Counted from the first letter of the stretch, positions 21,437 through 32,802 are shown. The stretch is 64,000 nucleotides of DNA from Paragonimus westermani (GCA_008508345.1 QNGE01000847.1:34169-98168); one strand, 5' to 3'. Notes: a model not told the origin generated them from the sequence alone. Numbers and translations: made by a program.

Positions 21437-23716
21437 ATGTGGTATGACCTCTGCGGACGTGGTTTCTCCGTAACGATCTGTATTTTTGGAATTTTCACAA
21501 TACCTGCCTTACTCGGCAGTGAATATAATTGCCATGTTAGTTCTCCTGAAGGCGGAGCCAGATTATGGTTGTCTGATACTGACCAGTGGCTTGATGATCA
21601 GATCTTCGAGTCGTGCCCGAGAAATGCTACCCAATTAACCATTCAGGAAGTCACTCATGGCGTCAAAAGAATTCTGAAGAGGAAAGTGTTCTTTCTTGAA
21701 AAATTGCCGCATTTACAAACGTTAAAATTTCAAATTTCAAATTTGTCGTTTGAACTAGGCCCCAAAGTTGGTTTGGGTGTGTCAGCGCTCCGGTCCATAT
21801 GGTTGTCTCATTGTGGCTTATTGTACGTTCCCCTTGGAGCATTTCAAGGCTTGGTTGATCTCCAAACTTTGGATTTGAGCGGTAACTATCTCGCCGAATT
21901 GCCACCAGATCTGTTTGCATACAGTCCCCTGTTGAGAGCTGTTAATGCTTCTCACAATTCAATCGCCTTCCTACCAAAGTTGGCTCCTACTCCTGTTTAT
22001 GACAAGTATCGCGTAATCGATGTGTCTGGCAATCCGATTGATCGCAGTTGCATCAATTCTTACTTGTTGAGGCAATTGGATTTCCAAGGTTTCCCTGAGT
22101 ATGTTACTGAAGTGCAACCATGTGAACCCATTTTTACCGCTCATTTGGAAACGAGTATGGTCGAACCCAAGAACGGTTCTTCCTCCCTGTTCATTTTAAA
22201 CAGTCATTCATTGATTCTCAGCTGCACAGTGTCGACCACTTTACCGGTGTCAATTTTCTGGATTTCCCCTATTGGTGTCATACCTTCTCCAGATTTCTCT
22301 CAGAGTAATAGTACTCACATCTATTCTTATACGGTACAACCGTTGTTTGCACCCACTACCTTACGTATCACCTTGCGTGCGAATGAGACCGAACCTACCC
22401 TCGTCGGTACCTTCTTTATTGAGAACATGAGAGGTCACCTTTCCGGAGATTGGTATTGTGTCGCCAGATCTCCCATCGGCCTATCTGTTTCTGCGCACTT
22501 AGCCATTCAGGTTGTTTCAAGTATGTATTACTCCCGCATATACTATTTCTCATTGTGTTATGGATATGGAGCTATGGCTGTTCTTTTACTGGTGGGCATC
22601 ATTGGTGGAACGATCCGTTACTGTAGTGAAACCCATTGCCTGCGACGACCTCAACCACCGTTCGCTTACGGTGGGAAAACTTTTATTGGTGTCATCCCCG
22701 TACCGGCGGTAGATGAGGACAGTCTGGATGGAAGACCCATGGCTGGGAACACTAGTTATGATATCGCCGAGAGTTCTGTTCGGTATATATCTGCTGGTCA
22801 GTTGTGTAACGTTTGCAAGAAACTCCCAACTTACTGGTTTTGTTTGGAATGTAAAGCTGTTCACTTCGTGGAGGCTGTCCGTCGCTTCAACCGAGAGGAT
22901 CTGCCCGGTTCCGCAAGAGATCTACCAGTTGGTATACTCAATGCAGACGGTGAAATTAAACTGGATGCCAATAATTTGTCGCCTGCTCGACCTCAGTGGA
23001 GTAAGGTAGACAGTTTGACTTGTTCGGATCTAAAGCCAACAGATTCTGAAGCTCATCGTCCGTTGATTGATCGCCGCGAATCTAATGTGCAAGAATCACG
23101 AGAAGCGACTTCCGGGAGAGAATCAAACAGTGTGTCTCAACAGAAAGCTTTTGTTTATGTGCGGTCTGGTGGCTGTGTGATCAGGATACAAGCTGGCCTG
23201 TTATCTACCGACGAAACTTCTGCAACGGATGACGTTTCGGTGATAACTGATGCTATATGTTGCCATTCAAAACCCCGACCGAATAGTACCGATGTGAAAC
23301 TAGTTGTTTCGAATGAAAAATTGGCCGAAGAATATCGTGACGCATTGGCAGATTTGGCCCGTGCTGTAGAGAGCCCAGATCCAGCTCATTTTCGTGAACA
23401 TTTAGAAGAGTTTCGGTCTAGATTGCGGCGTGATGTTGGGCATGGAGTCAAGGTCCTGAGGGGAGAATTTCAGGGACTACGAGAAAAATCTGCGAAAGGT
23501 GTGGCTAGTCTGCGAAACCAGAGTTCAGCTGCTGCGCAGCGTATGCGAGCTGGATTCTCTCACGGAGTTGAACAAGTCAAGGGTGGTATGCGGAGCATGG
23601 CAGAATTGTGTGGTGCGTCTGGAACCATAGGACAGACCATCTCAGTTATAAGTGTGTACGTAGATGAAACAGATCAAACTAAGAAAGAGCGCCTTATTTC
23701 GGATTTTACTTTTTAA
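21437..23716 (+). CDS. LRR and Ig domain type I transmembrane receptor-like protein
   Basis: An intact 759-residue ORF with an in-frame TAG directly before the ATG, so this is the first possible Met in the exon. Residues 9-27 form a hydrophobic signal peptide. LRRs span about 92-200 (LQTLKFQISNLSF, LRSIWLSHCGLLYVP, LQTLDLSGNYLAELP, YRVIDVSGNPI), followed by an LRRCT-like cap with C205 and C229. An Ig-like domain spans about 250-360, with C263, W275 and the GDWYC motif at C341. A transmembrane helix lies at about 371-395. The cytoplasmic tail of about 360 residues has a C457-x2-C460-x8-C469-x2-C472 motif and an Arg-rich helical C-terminus (about 625-725). Several Asn-x-Ser/Thr sites lie outside. 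Kekkon/LINGO-type LRR-Ig proteins act in adhesion or signalling; orthology and ligand are unknown. It is the only unbroken gene here. A small extra exon cannot be excluded. Confidence 0.9.
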   Translation: MWYDLCGRGFSVTICIFGIFTIPALLGSEYNCHVSSPEGGARLWLSDTDQWLDDQIFESCPRNATQLTIQEVTHGVKRILKRKVFFLEKLPHLQTLKFQISNLSFELGPKVGLGVSALRSIWLSHCGLLYVPLGAFQGLVDLQTLDLSGNYLAELPPDLFAYSPLLRAVNASHNSIAFLPKLAPTPVYDKYRVIDVSGNPIDRSCINSYLLRQLDFQGFPEYVTEVQPCEPIFTAHLETSMVEPKNGSSSLFILNSHSLILSCTVSTTLPVSIFWISPIGVIPSPDFSQSNSTHIYSYTVQPLFAPTTLRITLRANETEPTLVGTFFIENMRGHLSGDWYCVARSPIGLSVSAHLAIQVVSSMYYSRIYYFSLCYGYGAMAVLLLVGIIGGTIRYCSETHCLRRPQPPFAYGGKTFIGVIPVPAVDEDSLDGRPMAGNTSYDIAESSVRYISAGQLCNVCKKLPTYWFCLECKAVHFVEAVRRFNREDLPGSARDLPVGILNADGEIKLDANNLSPARPQWSKVDSLTCSDLKPTDSEAHRPLIDRRESNVQESREATSGRESNSVSQQKAFVYVRSGGCVIRIQAGLLSTDETSATDDVSVITDAICCHSKPRPNSTDVKLVVSNEKLAEEYRDALADLARAVESPDPAHFREHLEEFRSRLRRDVGHGVKVLRGEFQGLREKSAKGVASLRNQSSAAAQRMRAGFSHGVEQVKGGMRSMAELCGASGTIGQTISVISVYVDETDQTKKERLISDFTF

Positions 23717-24339
23717 TGATTTTCTCAAACGGCTTTAACGTTGTACAGACTATTCAGGTTGGTGGAGTAGCTGTGTTAACTTTTCCCTGTCGTCTACGGA
23801 ATACTTTGAGACATTGAGCTACTGTATCTGTGAATATTTTTTTTCACTTACCCAACAGAACCATCCTATACACTTGTGATAATGTATATTAGACATTATT
23901 CCATAGTCTGTTCTGTTTTATTAACAAAGTAATGTTGAATATATGATCAGAATGAATCCATTGTACGTTATATTTAGGACTATTTCTAAGCAGTCGTTCA
24001 CGTTTTCCAGCGGTGTAAAACCATTTACTGTTTTTTAAATAATCGGATTTGGCGGAGTTTATAACGTGTTTGATGAATGCAGCAATAAATGTCCCCATCC
24101 TATACGCTTACGAATTCAGTAACGTGATGTACAACCCTATGGAGGTGACTGCTCCGCTGTGTCCCGTCCAATGTGGTTATGTTCGGCAGGACGGAGATGG
24201 TCATCATTATGGTCCCCTATCAGTTCATTGCGCAAGCCTGGACACTACGTCAACGCGGCAGTTTTATTTGTTTGTGTTGTATTCAGAAGCTTGGCGTAGT
24301 TTTTTACACCTGCGCAACTTGCATCACTTATCAATATTC
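23717..24339 (+). other. 3' flank of the LRR-Ig gene with candidate poly(A) signal
   Basis: AT-rich and without coding motifs at first; AATAAA at 24084-24089, about 370 bases after the stop, is the best candidate poly(A) signal. The 100-codon ORF at 24049-24351 is not recognised. Confidence 0.4.
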
Positions 24340-26080
24340 ACTGTGTTCTGAGGCTAAGTAACCCCCCAAAGTCGTGTGACCTAGACTGGCGGTTCATTGG
24401 TTTCCGTTGGCGTCCCTCGGTGTAATTTTTTATCCTGTTTTTCCGCATGCCAAACTTGGACCGGGGGTTCCCAGTGGGGTTCATCAGCACGGCTTTTTCC
24501 GCGATATGAACAGCGAAGGGACATAGGCGGTCACCGTCCCCGTGGCAATAGCACCATCCAGTTGCCATCAGTTTTGTGCTCTATGTCACCTATCAAATTT
24601 TCCGTGCGCATTCAGATGACCTTTGCCGTCCGCTGCTGGGATAACTGCGACTGCGCGCCGAACGTAGGCTCTTTTTAGCCCATATTAGTTGTAAACATCG
24701 TGCGCATCGTTTTGTCTGGCGCCTTGTCTGAATTATACCGGCTGCCAAATAGACCACGTAGGTGTTATCGGTAGGACTTTTGCCCTTACTGGGGCAGATA
24801 CTTGGATTCAGTTCGTCCTCGTACGTTTTAACGTTGACGGGCATCAACCCTATCAATCACGACGATTGGCTGTCGAGAAACTTGTCGAGGCAATGGTAGA
24901 GTGGGTGTAACAAGCTAGCCTAGAATGGGCGCTCAGCAGTTCTAGCCCCGAAGATCCCAGCAGTTGCTGGATGCGATTCTCACAGGCCTCTCAGGCAGCA
25001 GGTACTACATAATGCGATAGTGCGTGTTAGCCAAACATTTACCCTCAAGAAAGCTGTCGGAAGTCTCGTGGAATATGTATTCAAATGACAGTGAATGGTT
25101 CATACGTTCAGGAGAGACATCCGTAAGAAGTCCTGACCCAACCTACTCACTGAGCTTGACGCTTAGCTAACTGGAGAAGTCAGCGGAGTCGAAACCGTTT
25201 TTGATCTGAGAAGTACTAACACCCATCAGGCTCGCCTGTATCTCTGGTCTTTTGCGTCCATCAGCAGAATTATCAGCGAGGCAGATAGCAACCTTACTCA
25301 TGTAAGCCCGAAAGGCCGGGCCACGGAACACATTATTTGGGAGCCACTTTCGCTGGCTCTCTGCTCCTACCACGTTACATCTGCAAGCTTCCAATATAAT
25401 ACCCTAGTCAGTATATTCAGGGTCACCCACCACAGCTGAGTTCCTCAGTTAAGTCTGAGCTGTTAAATGCAACAGGCCTGTTGGCCCAGATGAACCCATG
25501 CCGGCGATTGTCAAAGAAAATGGATAGCAGTTAGCGGATGCATTGAACCAGTTGTTTCAACTGGTGCAGATGATGGTGAACATCCCTCTCAGCTGGGATC
25601 AATCGACAACAGCTCCCATAGTCAGGGAAGGAATCCGAGACTCCTGTGAAGACAGTACAGGGGTTAGCCTAACTCCAGCCATAGGTGGGGCTATGGAACC
25701 CATCAGATTTCGTCGACCAACCGCAACCCGAGAGGCAGACATTAAGAAAGGGCGAATAATGTCTCGTTTTGGACGAGATTCTTCTGCTCATCTGTTCACT
25801 TATCGCTAGATTATGGGGTTGCGTCATATGTAACGGCGGACAACACTTACTGTTTCGCTCGATCGCAAGATTGCGTTCAATTTAATTGATTGATCTGCAC
25901 TTTTAGTGCCAATTAAATGCAGGGACATACTGGCCAAGTGTGTGAACATACTGTTGACGCTTTATTGCCGTACTTCAACACAGTTTAAGGCTTGCGGTGA
26001 ACTTCGTGCCAGCTTCAACACAAAGATTGGCATACGGCAAGGATATCTCCTCTCCCTCTTTTTGTTGACCTAAATGTAAT
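24340..26080 (+). mobile_element. RTE-like non-LTR element, heavily decayed copy
   Basis: No long frame survives, but the DNA aligns by eye with the better copy at 30290-32800. 24698-24790 matches the endonuclease stretch at 30840-30940 (TAGACCACGTAGGTGTTA). 24790-25015 matches 30955-31190 (GAAGATCC block). 25470-25840 matches 31660-31990. At about 26007-26070 the frame reads FNTKIGIRQGYLLSLFLL, RT motif B. Order and orientation are preserved. Confidence 0.7.
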
Positions 26081-26620
26081 CCTTTAGCTAAATTGTTTGT
26101 CTGTGGGATACTTCTAAGCTGAACACTATCCACTCTTGATCGCGGCCTTCGCATTGAGGTAAGTCTTTCGGCTAATCCGCTTCGAAATGGAGCACCGACT
26201 CGAGTTCCGCTTTTAAAGCTCATCGGCTGTGCATCTCTAACCTTGTGTGAACGGTGCTCACCTCTCACGATCAGTTTGAAAGGAGAAAAGACAGAATCGC
26301 TCTATTCACTTCATTGGATAACCCTGTGATTGGGACTGTAACTTCATAATTGAGAAGTCCTTATTACAAGACATATCGCTAACAGGAATCCAACCTACTA
26401 ATTTGGATGCGACCGTTGTGCTGAGAGCTATGCCTACTTTAGTCTGACTGGTGTCGGTGGCCGTGGAGTCACCCTGAATGTATAGATAGTATCGAATAGA
26501 TAGTGCGAATGTCGTCGATTCCATACGCTGACTACCGCGCTGGATTCTAGTCCCTGGAATGTAGTAGACATTGACGTTAAGATAGTCTAACCACCCGCGC
26601 AAGATTGGCCTGTTGACTTG
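26081..26620 (-). mobile_element. RTE-like 5' fragment, inverted
   Basis: The minus ORF 26306-26602 (TRIQRGSQRMESTTFALSI, VGIALSTTVASKLVGWIPV) matches the start of the endonuclease region of the plus-strand element at 30310-30500 (TGVGIVLITTAAAALIDWIPV). It is therefore a separate fragment in reverse orientation next to the decayed copy. The stretch 26081-26300 is less certain. Confidence 0.6.
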
Positions 26621-26675
26621 TCTGTTTCGGAATGGGAACGTTGAAGGATAGGACCTATTGGGACAGTGTCGCTAT

Positions 26676-27210
26676 TGTAGTGGATTGTCAGGTCGGAGGT
26701 GCGAGTTTTCGAACGCTCGGCCGAATACCTCAACGCGGGGGGAGGTACGTTCGGAAGCTTGCTGCGATCGAATCAAGAACAACGTGCGCGGCCGGGTGAG
26801 TCATCGCTCGACTGGATCAGACCAACGGGCGAGGTAGGGCAGGCGAAATACGACAGACGGCCAGATGGGAGGCGTGGTTTTTTCAACATTTAGAGGAACA
26901 TCTCGACACGATGTTGGAATACGGTCAAGGCCAACATTGGGTGGATGGCGGACAGCACGAGCAGCCGGACGAGCCATCGCGCAACGAAATCGGACAAGCC
27001 GACGAGGAATGGCAAGCGGAAACCCTCCCCCCCGATAGAAGGCGCCGATCACACACGTAAACCGGTCAGAAGTGCACACGACGTGAGAACGGAAACCCGG
27101 GGGGGTGTTTTGGGTTGGAATTATGACTCATAAACGAGAGAGCGCGCGTTGCATGTGACTGGCGATTTGGACAATAAAGATTGTGCTTTGTTGGACGCCT
27201 TCTCGCTACA
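26676..27210 (+). repeat. Solo LTR, family A (535 bp)
   Basis: Begins TGTAGTGGATTGTCAGG and ends TTCTCGCTACA, the TG...CA ends of an LTR. AATAAA lies about 35 bases before the end. Flanks are CTAT and ATAT, a three-of-four match. No internal element sequence adjoins it, so it is a solo LTR left by recombination or a lone LTR-like element. Confidence 0.8.
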
Positions 27211-28016
27211 ATATGAATGATGGGACCAGAATGGTCAGTTACTGCTTCCCAGATAATCCTTTGCCAGATCCAAAAATGCCTCTCGGAATGGCGTCGGGAC
27301 ATAGCAGGGTCCTTTATGTAGATCACCTTCAAATTCAAAACTGAGAGCACTCTTTTGGACTGATTGCGGAACCGAAGACGTATCACACTGTCGGAACTCG
27401 TCAACAGTTAATCTTGTTTCCAGAAAGAACCTGCCATCTGTGTGGTAACCACAGTGACCTAGTTCTTCTTTCACTTCACTTATTGATCAACCATGGCGTT
27501 GGCTTACCCAGCATAGAAAATGGCGGAACTGTGAAGATTATACAGAATTGTAATAATTATTTTTGGTGCGCTGTTTATTGGTTTCTTTGTCGGAATGCTT
27601 TCATCAGGTCAGCGTACACTACCATTGGGAAGGTACTTAGATGAGTAAAGAACGTACGTCCGTGCATTTGTCAATCTCCACTCTCGCAAAGACCTCCGGT
27701 TGTCAGTCCAAGGGGAGTTACAACGCGCTTGCACGCCCAGGGATCTGACTCGCTGATGCGGAGGATAGTAGCGAACCCCCGGTGTTTGACCACAATTTTG
27801 ACCTTCAGTTGGTGTATATTCATACAGCTAGTCGCGTCGACAACGCAAGAGTCCATCAGCACTTTGTCGAGAAATATGCAGGTTCGCGACCGATAACGGA
27901 GTTTATGAGGATGCACAGTCTTTGCCAGTTAGATCACGTACTCTGTGTGCCAACAAAGCCAATGCCGCACACTGTTGCTCAGTGCGGCCGCTGACGATTG
28001 AATGAAACCTCAAAGC
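27178..28016 (+). repeat. 839 bp exact direct duplication, copy 1 (probable assembly artefact)
   Basis: Every line read here is identical to 28018-28856, offset by 840, with a single n (28017) between. It includes the last 33 bases of the solo LTR, about 450 bp of unassigned sequence and the beginning of an RTE-like C-terminal fragment. Perfect identity plus the n argues that overlapping contig ends were joined without collapsing. Confidence 0.9.
27228..27640. other. Unassigned part of the duplicated block
   Basis: The minus-strand frame (27235-27474) contains FLETRLTVDEFRQC and the plus strand has another short ORF. Neither is recognised. Counted twice because of the duplication (again at 28068-28480). 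Confidence 0.3.
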
Positions 28017-28017
28017 N

Positions 28018-28856
28018 AGATTGTGCTTTGTTGGACGCCTTCTCGCTACAATATGAATGATGGGACCAGAATGGTCAGTTACTGCTTCCCAGATAATCCT
28101 TTGCCAGATCCAAAAATGCCTCTCGGAATGGCGTCGGGACATAGCAGGGTCCTTTATGTAGATCACCTTCAAATTCAAAACTGAGAGCACTCTTTTGGAC
28201 TGATTGCGGAACCGAAGACGTATCACACTGTCGGAACTCGTCAACAGTTAATCTTGTTTCCAGAAAGAACCTGCCATCTGTGTGGTAACCACAGTGACCT
28301 AGTTCTTCTTTCACTTCACTTATTGATCAACCATGGCGTTGGCTTACCCAGCATAGAAAATGGCGGAACTGTGAAGATTATACAGAATTGTAATAATTAT
28401 TTTTGGTGCGCTGTTTATTGGTTTCTTTGTCGGAATGCTTTCATCAGGTCAGCGTACACTACCATTGGGAAGGTACTTAGATGAGTAAAGAACGTACGTC
28501 CGTGCATTTGTCAATCTCCACTCTCGCAAAGACCTCCGGTTGTCAGTCCAAGGGGAGTTACAACGCGCTTGCACGCCCAGGGATCTGACTCGCTGATGCG
28601 GAGGATAGTAGCGAACCCCCGGTGTTTGACCACAATTTTGACCTTCAGTTGGTGTATATTCATACAGCTAGTCGCGTCGACAACGCAAGAGTCCATCAGC
28701 ACTTTGTCGAGAAATATGCAGGTTCGCGACCGATAACGGAGTTTATGAGGATGCACAGTCTTTGCCAGTTAGATCACGTACTCTGTGTGCCAACAAAGCC
28801 AATGCCGCACACTGTTGCTCAGTGCGGCCGCTGACGATTGAATGAAACCTCAAAGC
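28018..28856 (+). repeat. 839 bp exact direct duplication, copy 2
   Basis: Second copy. It continues naturally into the rest of the RTE-like fragment at 28857, so copy 2's right border and copy 1's left border are the real ones. Confidence 0.9.
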
Positions 28857-29020
28857 TTCCAGGAGATGAGGTTGTCATGGACTGTGAAAACCTTGACTGT
28901 TCCGCCTTTTAAGGCTGATGGGTACCGCCTACCAAGTTGGGGGATCCGCGTTTGCCGACATCGCTGACTGGAGGCGCTCTTGGACAGCCATTGGCAGGCC
29001 TGTATCTACAAGGTTGTTAA
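28500..29020 (+). mobile_element. RTE-like C-terminal fragment
   Basis: Motifs of the RTE C-terminus appear in degraded form: VFDHNFD (28623), EFMRMHSLCQLDHVLCVP (family: RLRWLGHVLRMP) at about 28740-28800, and KTLTVPP...YRLPSWGIR at about 28885-28950. The first part is also present at 27660-28016 because of the exact duplication. The reverse transcriptase is absent. Confidence 0.65.
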
Positions 29021-29284
29021 CTCCTCTTCACGAGCCTTCTTTGTATTTACCCACCTTTCTTTCATGCCTTTGTACCTGTCTGTTAATCTGCTAACTGTTG
29101 TCTGGACCATCGGTAACCCGAGTATTGATACGCCTCAAAGTTGATAACGGTAATTGTTATCACAATATGATGGTTCTTTGGCATCAGCACTGTTTTAACT
29201 ATCCAACGGTTGCATTTATTGATACCAGATGACTGTTTTTGAGTTTGTCGCTCTGTAAAATCGCTTTCTTCCTAAAGGAGTTTC

Positions 29285-29900
29285 GTGCAATTCTCAGTCT
29301 TGTTTGTGTGCTCAGTATGCAGACAAGGTGTTTGTGCACAATTAACTCGGATATTGACTGGTGTTTATCAAGAGTGTCCACTACTCCGTTTCTTGATTAA
29401 CTTTGTCACAAACGACATTTCGGAAGGTGCCCTCAGAACGTCCAATTTTTTCGTGGTATATTTCCCCCCCAGTACGATGCTGATTGACGTAAGATATACG
29501 GATGATATTTGTCCTTTTAGGTTCCTTGCCGAAGGTATGTAGTCCACGTTGAACAAATTGAATGGACTTCCTTCACCCAATGTTTAGAGTCCAACTTCTT
29601 TAATGAGGTGTTCCCGCTCCGATCTTCTTTGCTGTAGGTGGCCCAATTCAGTTCATGAACCGATTTGCCTATTGTTTAACAGATAACTCGTGATATTGTG
29701 GAAAGTCTGTCAGGGAAAATAGCGAACGCGTTTGTTGTCTTTCTCCATCTATCTGTCGCACCCATAAGACATCTGATTGTCTTTTTAAGGAAGGGTTCCG
29801 CTTTGTCCCATTGTTCGGAAACGCCACCCGTTCTTGTTGAAGATGTGAGCATACTTAGTGTGTTTGACCATCGTTTCCCGCGTCAGTTATCGCTCGTCAG
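29285..29900 (+). mobile_element. RTE-like reverse transcriptase and C-terminal fragment
   Basis: One frame reads RILTGVYQECPLLRFLINFV (RT motif B region; family GVRQGCPLSPFLFNFV) and later DVRYTDDICPF, motif C with Tyr-Thr-Asp-Asp in place of the usual YADD; both aspartates remain. After a gap, HCSETPPVLVEDVSILSVFDHR (29813-29875) is the downstream conserved box. The 3' end is not seen and no tail follows. Confidence 0.7.
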
Positions 29901-30289
29901 GTCAGTTTTTCGCATGAGCAGCGTGGCTGTTGGCCGGCGCATTTCCCTTTTTCGAAAATTTTACATAATCGACCAGTTGATCTGGTGAAAAATATGTTGT
30001 CAGCGATGTTTGAATCATGTTATGCGCCTGTATGGTGAACGTTTTATTACGCCGTGTATTGTACGCCGGGACCACTTCCATTGAGTCATGTCTGTAGGTC
30101 TCCCCTGGTGGATTGGGCGCTCTATGGTTACTCGAGTCGCCGTTTTGATGCGCCTTCTGAAAGGGCAACATACCGCTGTCAATGGCGCGTTTGCTTCAAC
30201 AGCATTACTTTCTGTTCCATTTCCTCCTAGGTTGTCAAGTGTTTTGTCGTTTCCTTTTTCTTTCGGTCAATTTATTTCTACTGGAATAT
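29901..30289. other. Unassigned spacer between RTE-like copies
   Basis: No recognised motif; open frames on both strands are short. Confidence 0.3.
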
Positions 30290-30350
30290 TCGTCAACACA
30301 GTTACAGTGAACGGTGGCCCAAGACTAGAATCCACGACAGTAGTCAACGT

Positions 30351-31015
30351 ATGGAATTAGTAGCATTCGCACTTTCTACCCGATACTGGTTATACACTTC
30401 AAATGACTCTCCGGTCGCCGTTATCGGTCAGACTGGAGTAGGTATAGTCCTCATCACGACGGCGGCAGCCGCATTGATAGATTGGATTCCCGTTAATAGT
30501 AGACTTTGTGCCGTCCGCTTGGCAGGTTTTGTTAGGGTCAGTTCTAGACGCAAAAGCGTCAGAAATCTTTTCGTTGTGTCTGCTTCTGTTCCAACTGACT
30601 GTAGTGACGTCGGGGTCAAGGACGTCTTCATTCCGATCTGGCCGCTCTCCTCCGGTCGACACGTGGTTCTGATAAAGTCGTTCTGGCCGGAGATATGAAC
30701 GCCGAGGTCGGCCGCTTTGGTGAGGCCGAATCTCGTTTAGGTGGTAGGTTTGGGATAGCATCACATCGTTCCGACAATGGCGGGTGACTATTGCAGTTGT
30801 GGGCTGTGCACAATCTGTTTCTAGCTAGCGCTAGTTTTAGGCATCGTGCGAATCGTTGCTGTACTTGGCGCCCTCCCTCTCTGAATCAGACCTGGTCTCA
30901 GATAGACCACATAGATGTTAGTTATAGGTGGCTGAGTTTCATTCGGGATTGTCGTTCTTATCGGAGCACGTACCTAGATTCAGATCATGCGCTGGTACGT
31001 TGTCGTTTCTTACTC
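30351..31015 (+). pseudogene. RTE-like endonuclease domain
   Basis: Reads TGVGIVLITTAAAALIDWIPV and RLCAVRL, then in a second frame AGDMNAEVGRFGEAESRLGG (catalytic Asp and Asn), then TWRPPSLNQTWSQIDHIDV and YLDSDHALVRC, which holds the catalytic Asp-His pair. At least two frameshifts or stops (30696, 30786) interrupt it. The catalytic residues seen are intact. Confidence 0.8.
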
Positions 31016-32078
31016 ACTTTTGCTGAGCAACGACCCCACCGACAGCAACGATCGGCTGTTGAGAAGCTGACTATACCGTCGGTGAAGCATAAGTATCAAA
31101 CCAGCTTAGAAATCTGCCTTAGTAGTTCTCACTCCGAAGATCCTGATGACTCCTGGACCCACATCACACAGGCCATTCCTGAAGCAGGTACTGTGGCGTG
31201 CGGCACGGGGGTAGATGGGATGAACAAACATTGGATCCGGGAGAAATCCCTGGAGTTGTTAGAAGCCAGGCGGAACATCCTTCCTGGCAGTTCATATAAC
31301 AAGTGTAGAAGAGATGTCCGTAGGAAACTAAAACGTAGCCTAAAGGCTGATCGTGAGGCTTGGTTATTGGGAAAATTTTAGGAAATGGAGACTGCTTTTG
31401 CTTCAGGAAATACAGGCGAACTGTTCAAGCTTATCCGTCTGTCAGTGAAGCTATCAACGAGACAGATGGCACACTCGTTTATACTAAGTCCAGAAGGTTA
31501 GAGCAGCGGGCTGAACACTTTGAGGGTGAATTTAACTGGCCTCGCGCTTCTATCGCGTTGCTGCCACAAACTTGTAATGTAGTGCCCTGGTTGGTAGACT
31601 TGGAACCACCCACTGAGGCTGAGGTCCACAATTGCATTGCGGCTCTCAAGCGTAATAAGACTGCTGGTCCAGATGATCTTGTGCCAGCAGCTTTCAAATA
31701 AGGTGGAGGGGCGTTAGTAGAGGCTTTGACCCATTTGTTTCAACTTGTATGGACGAGGGAAACTATCCCCTCGAGTTGGGGTCACTCGGTAGTAGTGAAA
31801 ACCACAGAGGAATTAGTTTGACCCCAGTAATTTTTAGAGTTCTAGCGTCAATTATACTTCGCCGACTCCCTGCAGCTCGAGAGGTAAACATTAGGGAAGA
31901 ACAGGCAGGGTTTCGCCCCGGGCGGGGATGTGTAGGTCACATTTTCACTGTTCGTCAAATTTTGGTGTAGCGTCATGTATACCGCCGGCTAACAGTTGTT
32001 GTTTTTCTTGACTGTGAAGGTGCGTTCGATTCAGTGGATCGATCAACACTTTTAGAGTCGCTCAAGCGCAGAGGTGTG
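31016..32078 (+). pseudogene. RTE-like RT fingers and motif A
   Basis: After the endonuclease the frame passes through a charged linker, then NCIAALKRNKTAGPDDLVPAA (31630-31695), GISLTPVIFRVLASIILRRL, EEQAGFRPGRGCVGHIFTVRQ (31898-31965) and FLDCEGAFDSVDRSTLLESL (32008-32067). These are conserved RT blocks. Stops at 31379, 31699 and 31968 and small shifts break the frame. Motif A aspartates are intact. Confidence 0.8.
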
Positions 32079-32140
32079 GCTACTGTGGCAGTTAAGCATT
32101 AGTGTGAACAACTGATGTATTGCTGTCTATGATGATTATG
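32079..32140 (+). mobile_element. 62 bp retroelement tail inserted within RT
   Basis: GTGGCAGTTAAGCATTAGTG through TGCTGTCTATGATGAT closely repeats the element's own 3' tail at 33022-33084. It sits between GGTGTG (32073-32078) and ATGTG (32141-32145), a likely short target duplication, and it splits a continuous RT coding sequence (RRGV|PAEYVNIL). This is a 5'-truncated RTE or SINE insertion. Confidence 0.7.
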
Positions 32141-32187
32141 ATGTGCCGGCTGAGTACGTGAACATACTGTCGGCAGAGGTGTAGGGA

Positions 32188-32802
32188 ATGGAATATAGGC
32201 GCGCATCTCTTAGGCTAGGGCGGTTTTCGCTAATCTGGGGCATCTCTGGCGACAGAGGGGGTATTTCTCTGAATCTCACAGGTCGTGTATATAAGACAAC
32301 GGTGAGGGCCGTATTACTCTACGGCAGCGAAACCTTGCCGTTCAGGGTAGAAGACGTGAACCATCTTCAAGTATTTCACCACCGATGTCTGCGTTCAATC
32401 GCTCGTGTCGGGTGGCATCAGCGTGTAAGTAACGAGGAGGTTAGGAAGCGGGTGTTTGGTAGTGATTGTCAAACGAGTTCTTTTGTTCAATTCCTACGTT
32501 TGCACTGGCTTAGATGGTTAGGTCATGTGTTAAGGATGCCAGCTAGTCGTCTTCCACACCGGGCACTGTTCGCTGACACTGCAAACGACTGGTGTAAGGT
32601 GCGAGGTGGACAGATAATGACCTGGCGTAGGGAAATGAAGTCGTTCACCGAGGGGTTGGCCACTGTGGGTCATGTTCGTCTCCCGGGCTGGGGCCTTTGC
32701 GACTCGCACATTCGGTGGTTGGAGACTCTAGGCGAGATGGCGGCTAATCGAGCTGAGTGGCGTGAATGTTGTCGTTGTTTGTCCGAGTTGTCTGTGAATT
32801 GA
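32188..32802 (+). pseudogene. RTE-like C-terminal domain
   Basis: An open frame of 204 codons, but only the end of an RT protein. Shows TGRVYKTTVRAVLLYGSETL, FHHRCLRSIARV, LHWLRWLGHVLRMPASRLPH and VRLPGWGLCDSHIRWLETL, the standard C-terminal series of RTE-type proteins. The ATG at its start is not a real initiation site; upstream sequence is RT that has lost motifs B-C. Confidence 0.85.

Noticed and set aside
28830..28850. CTGACGA...GAAAC as a hammerhead core
   Set aside because: The six-base spacer is too short to form stem II.
27178..28856. Biological segmental duplication
   Set aside because: The two copies appear perfectly identical and meet at a single n; an assembly artefact is far more likely.
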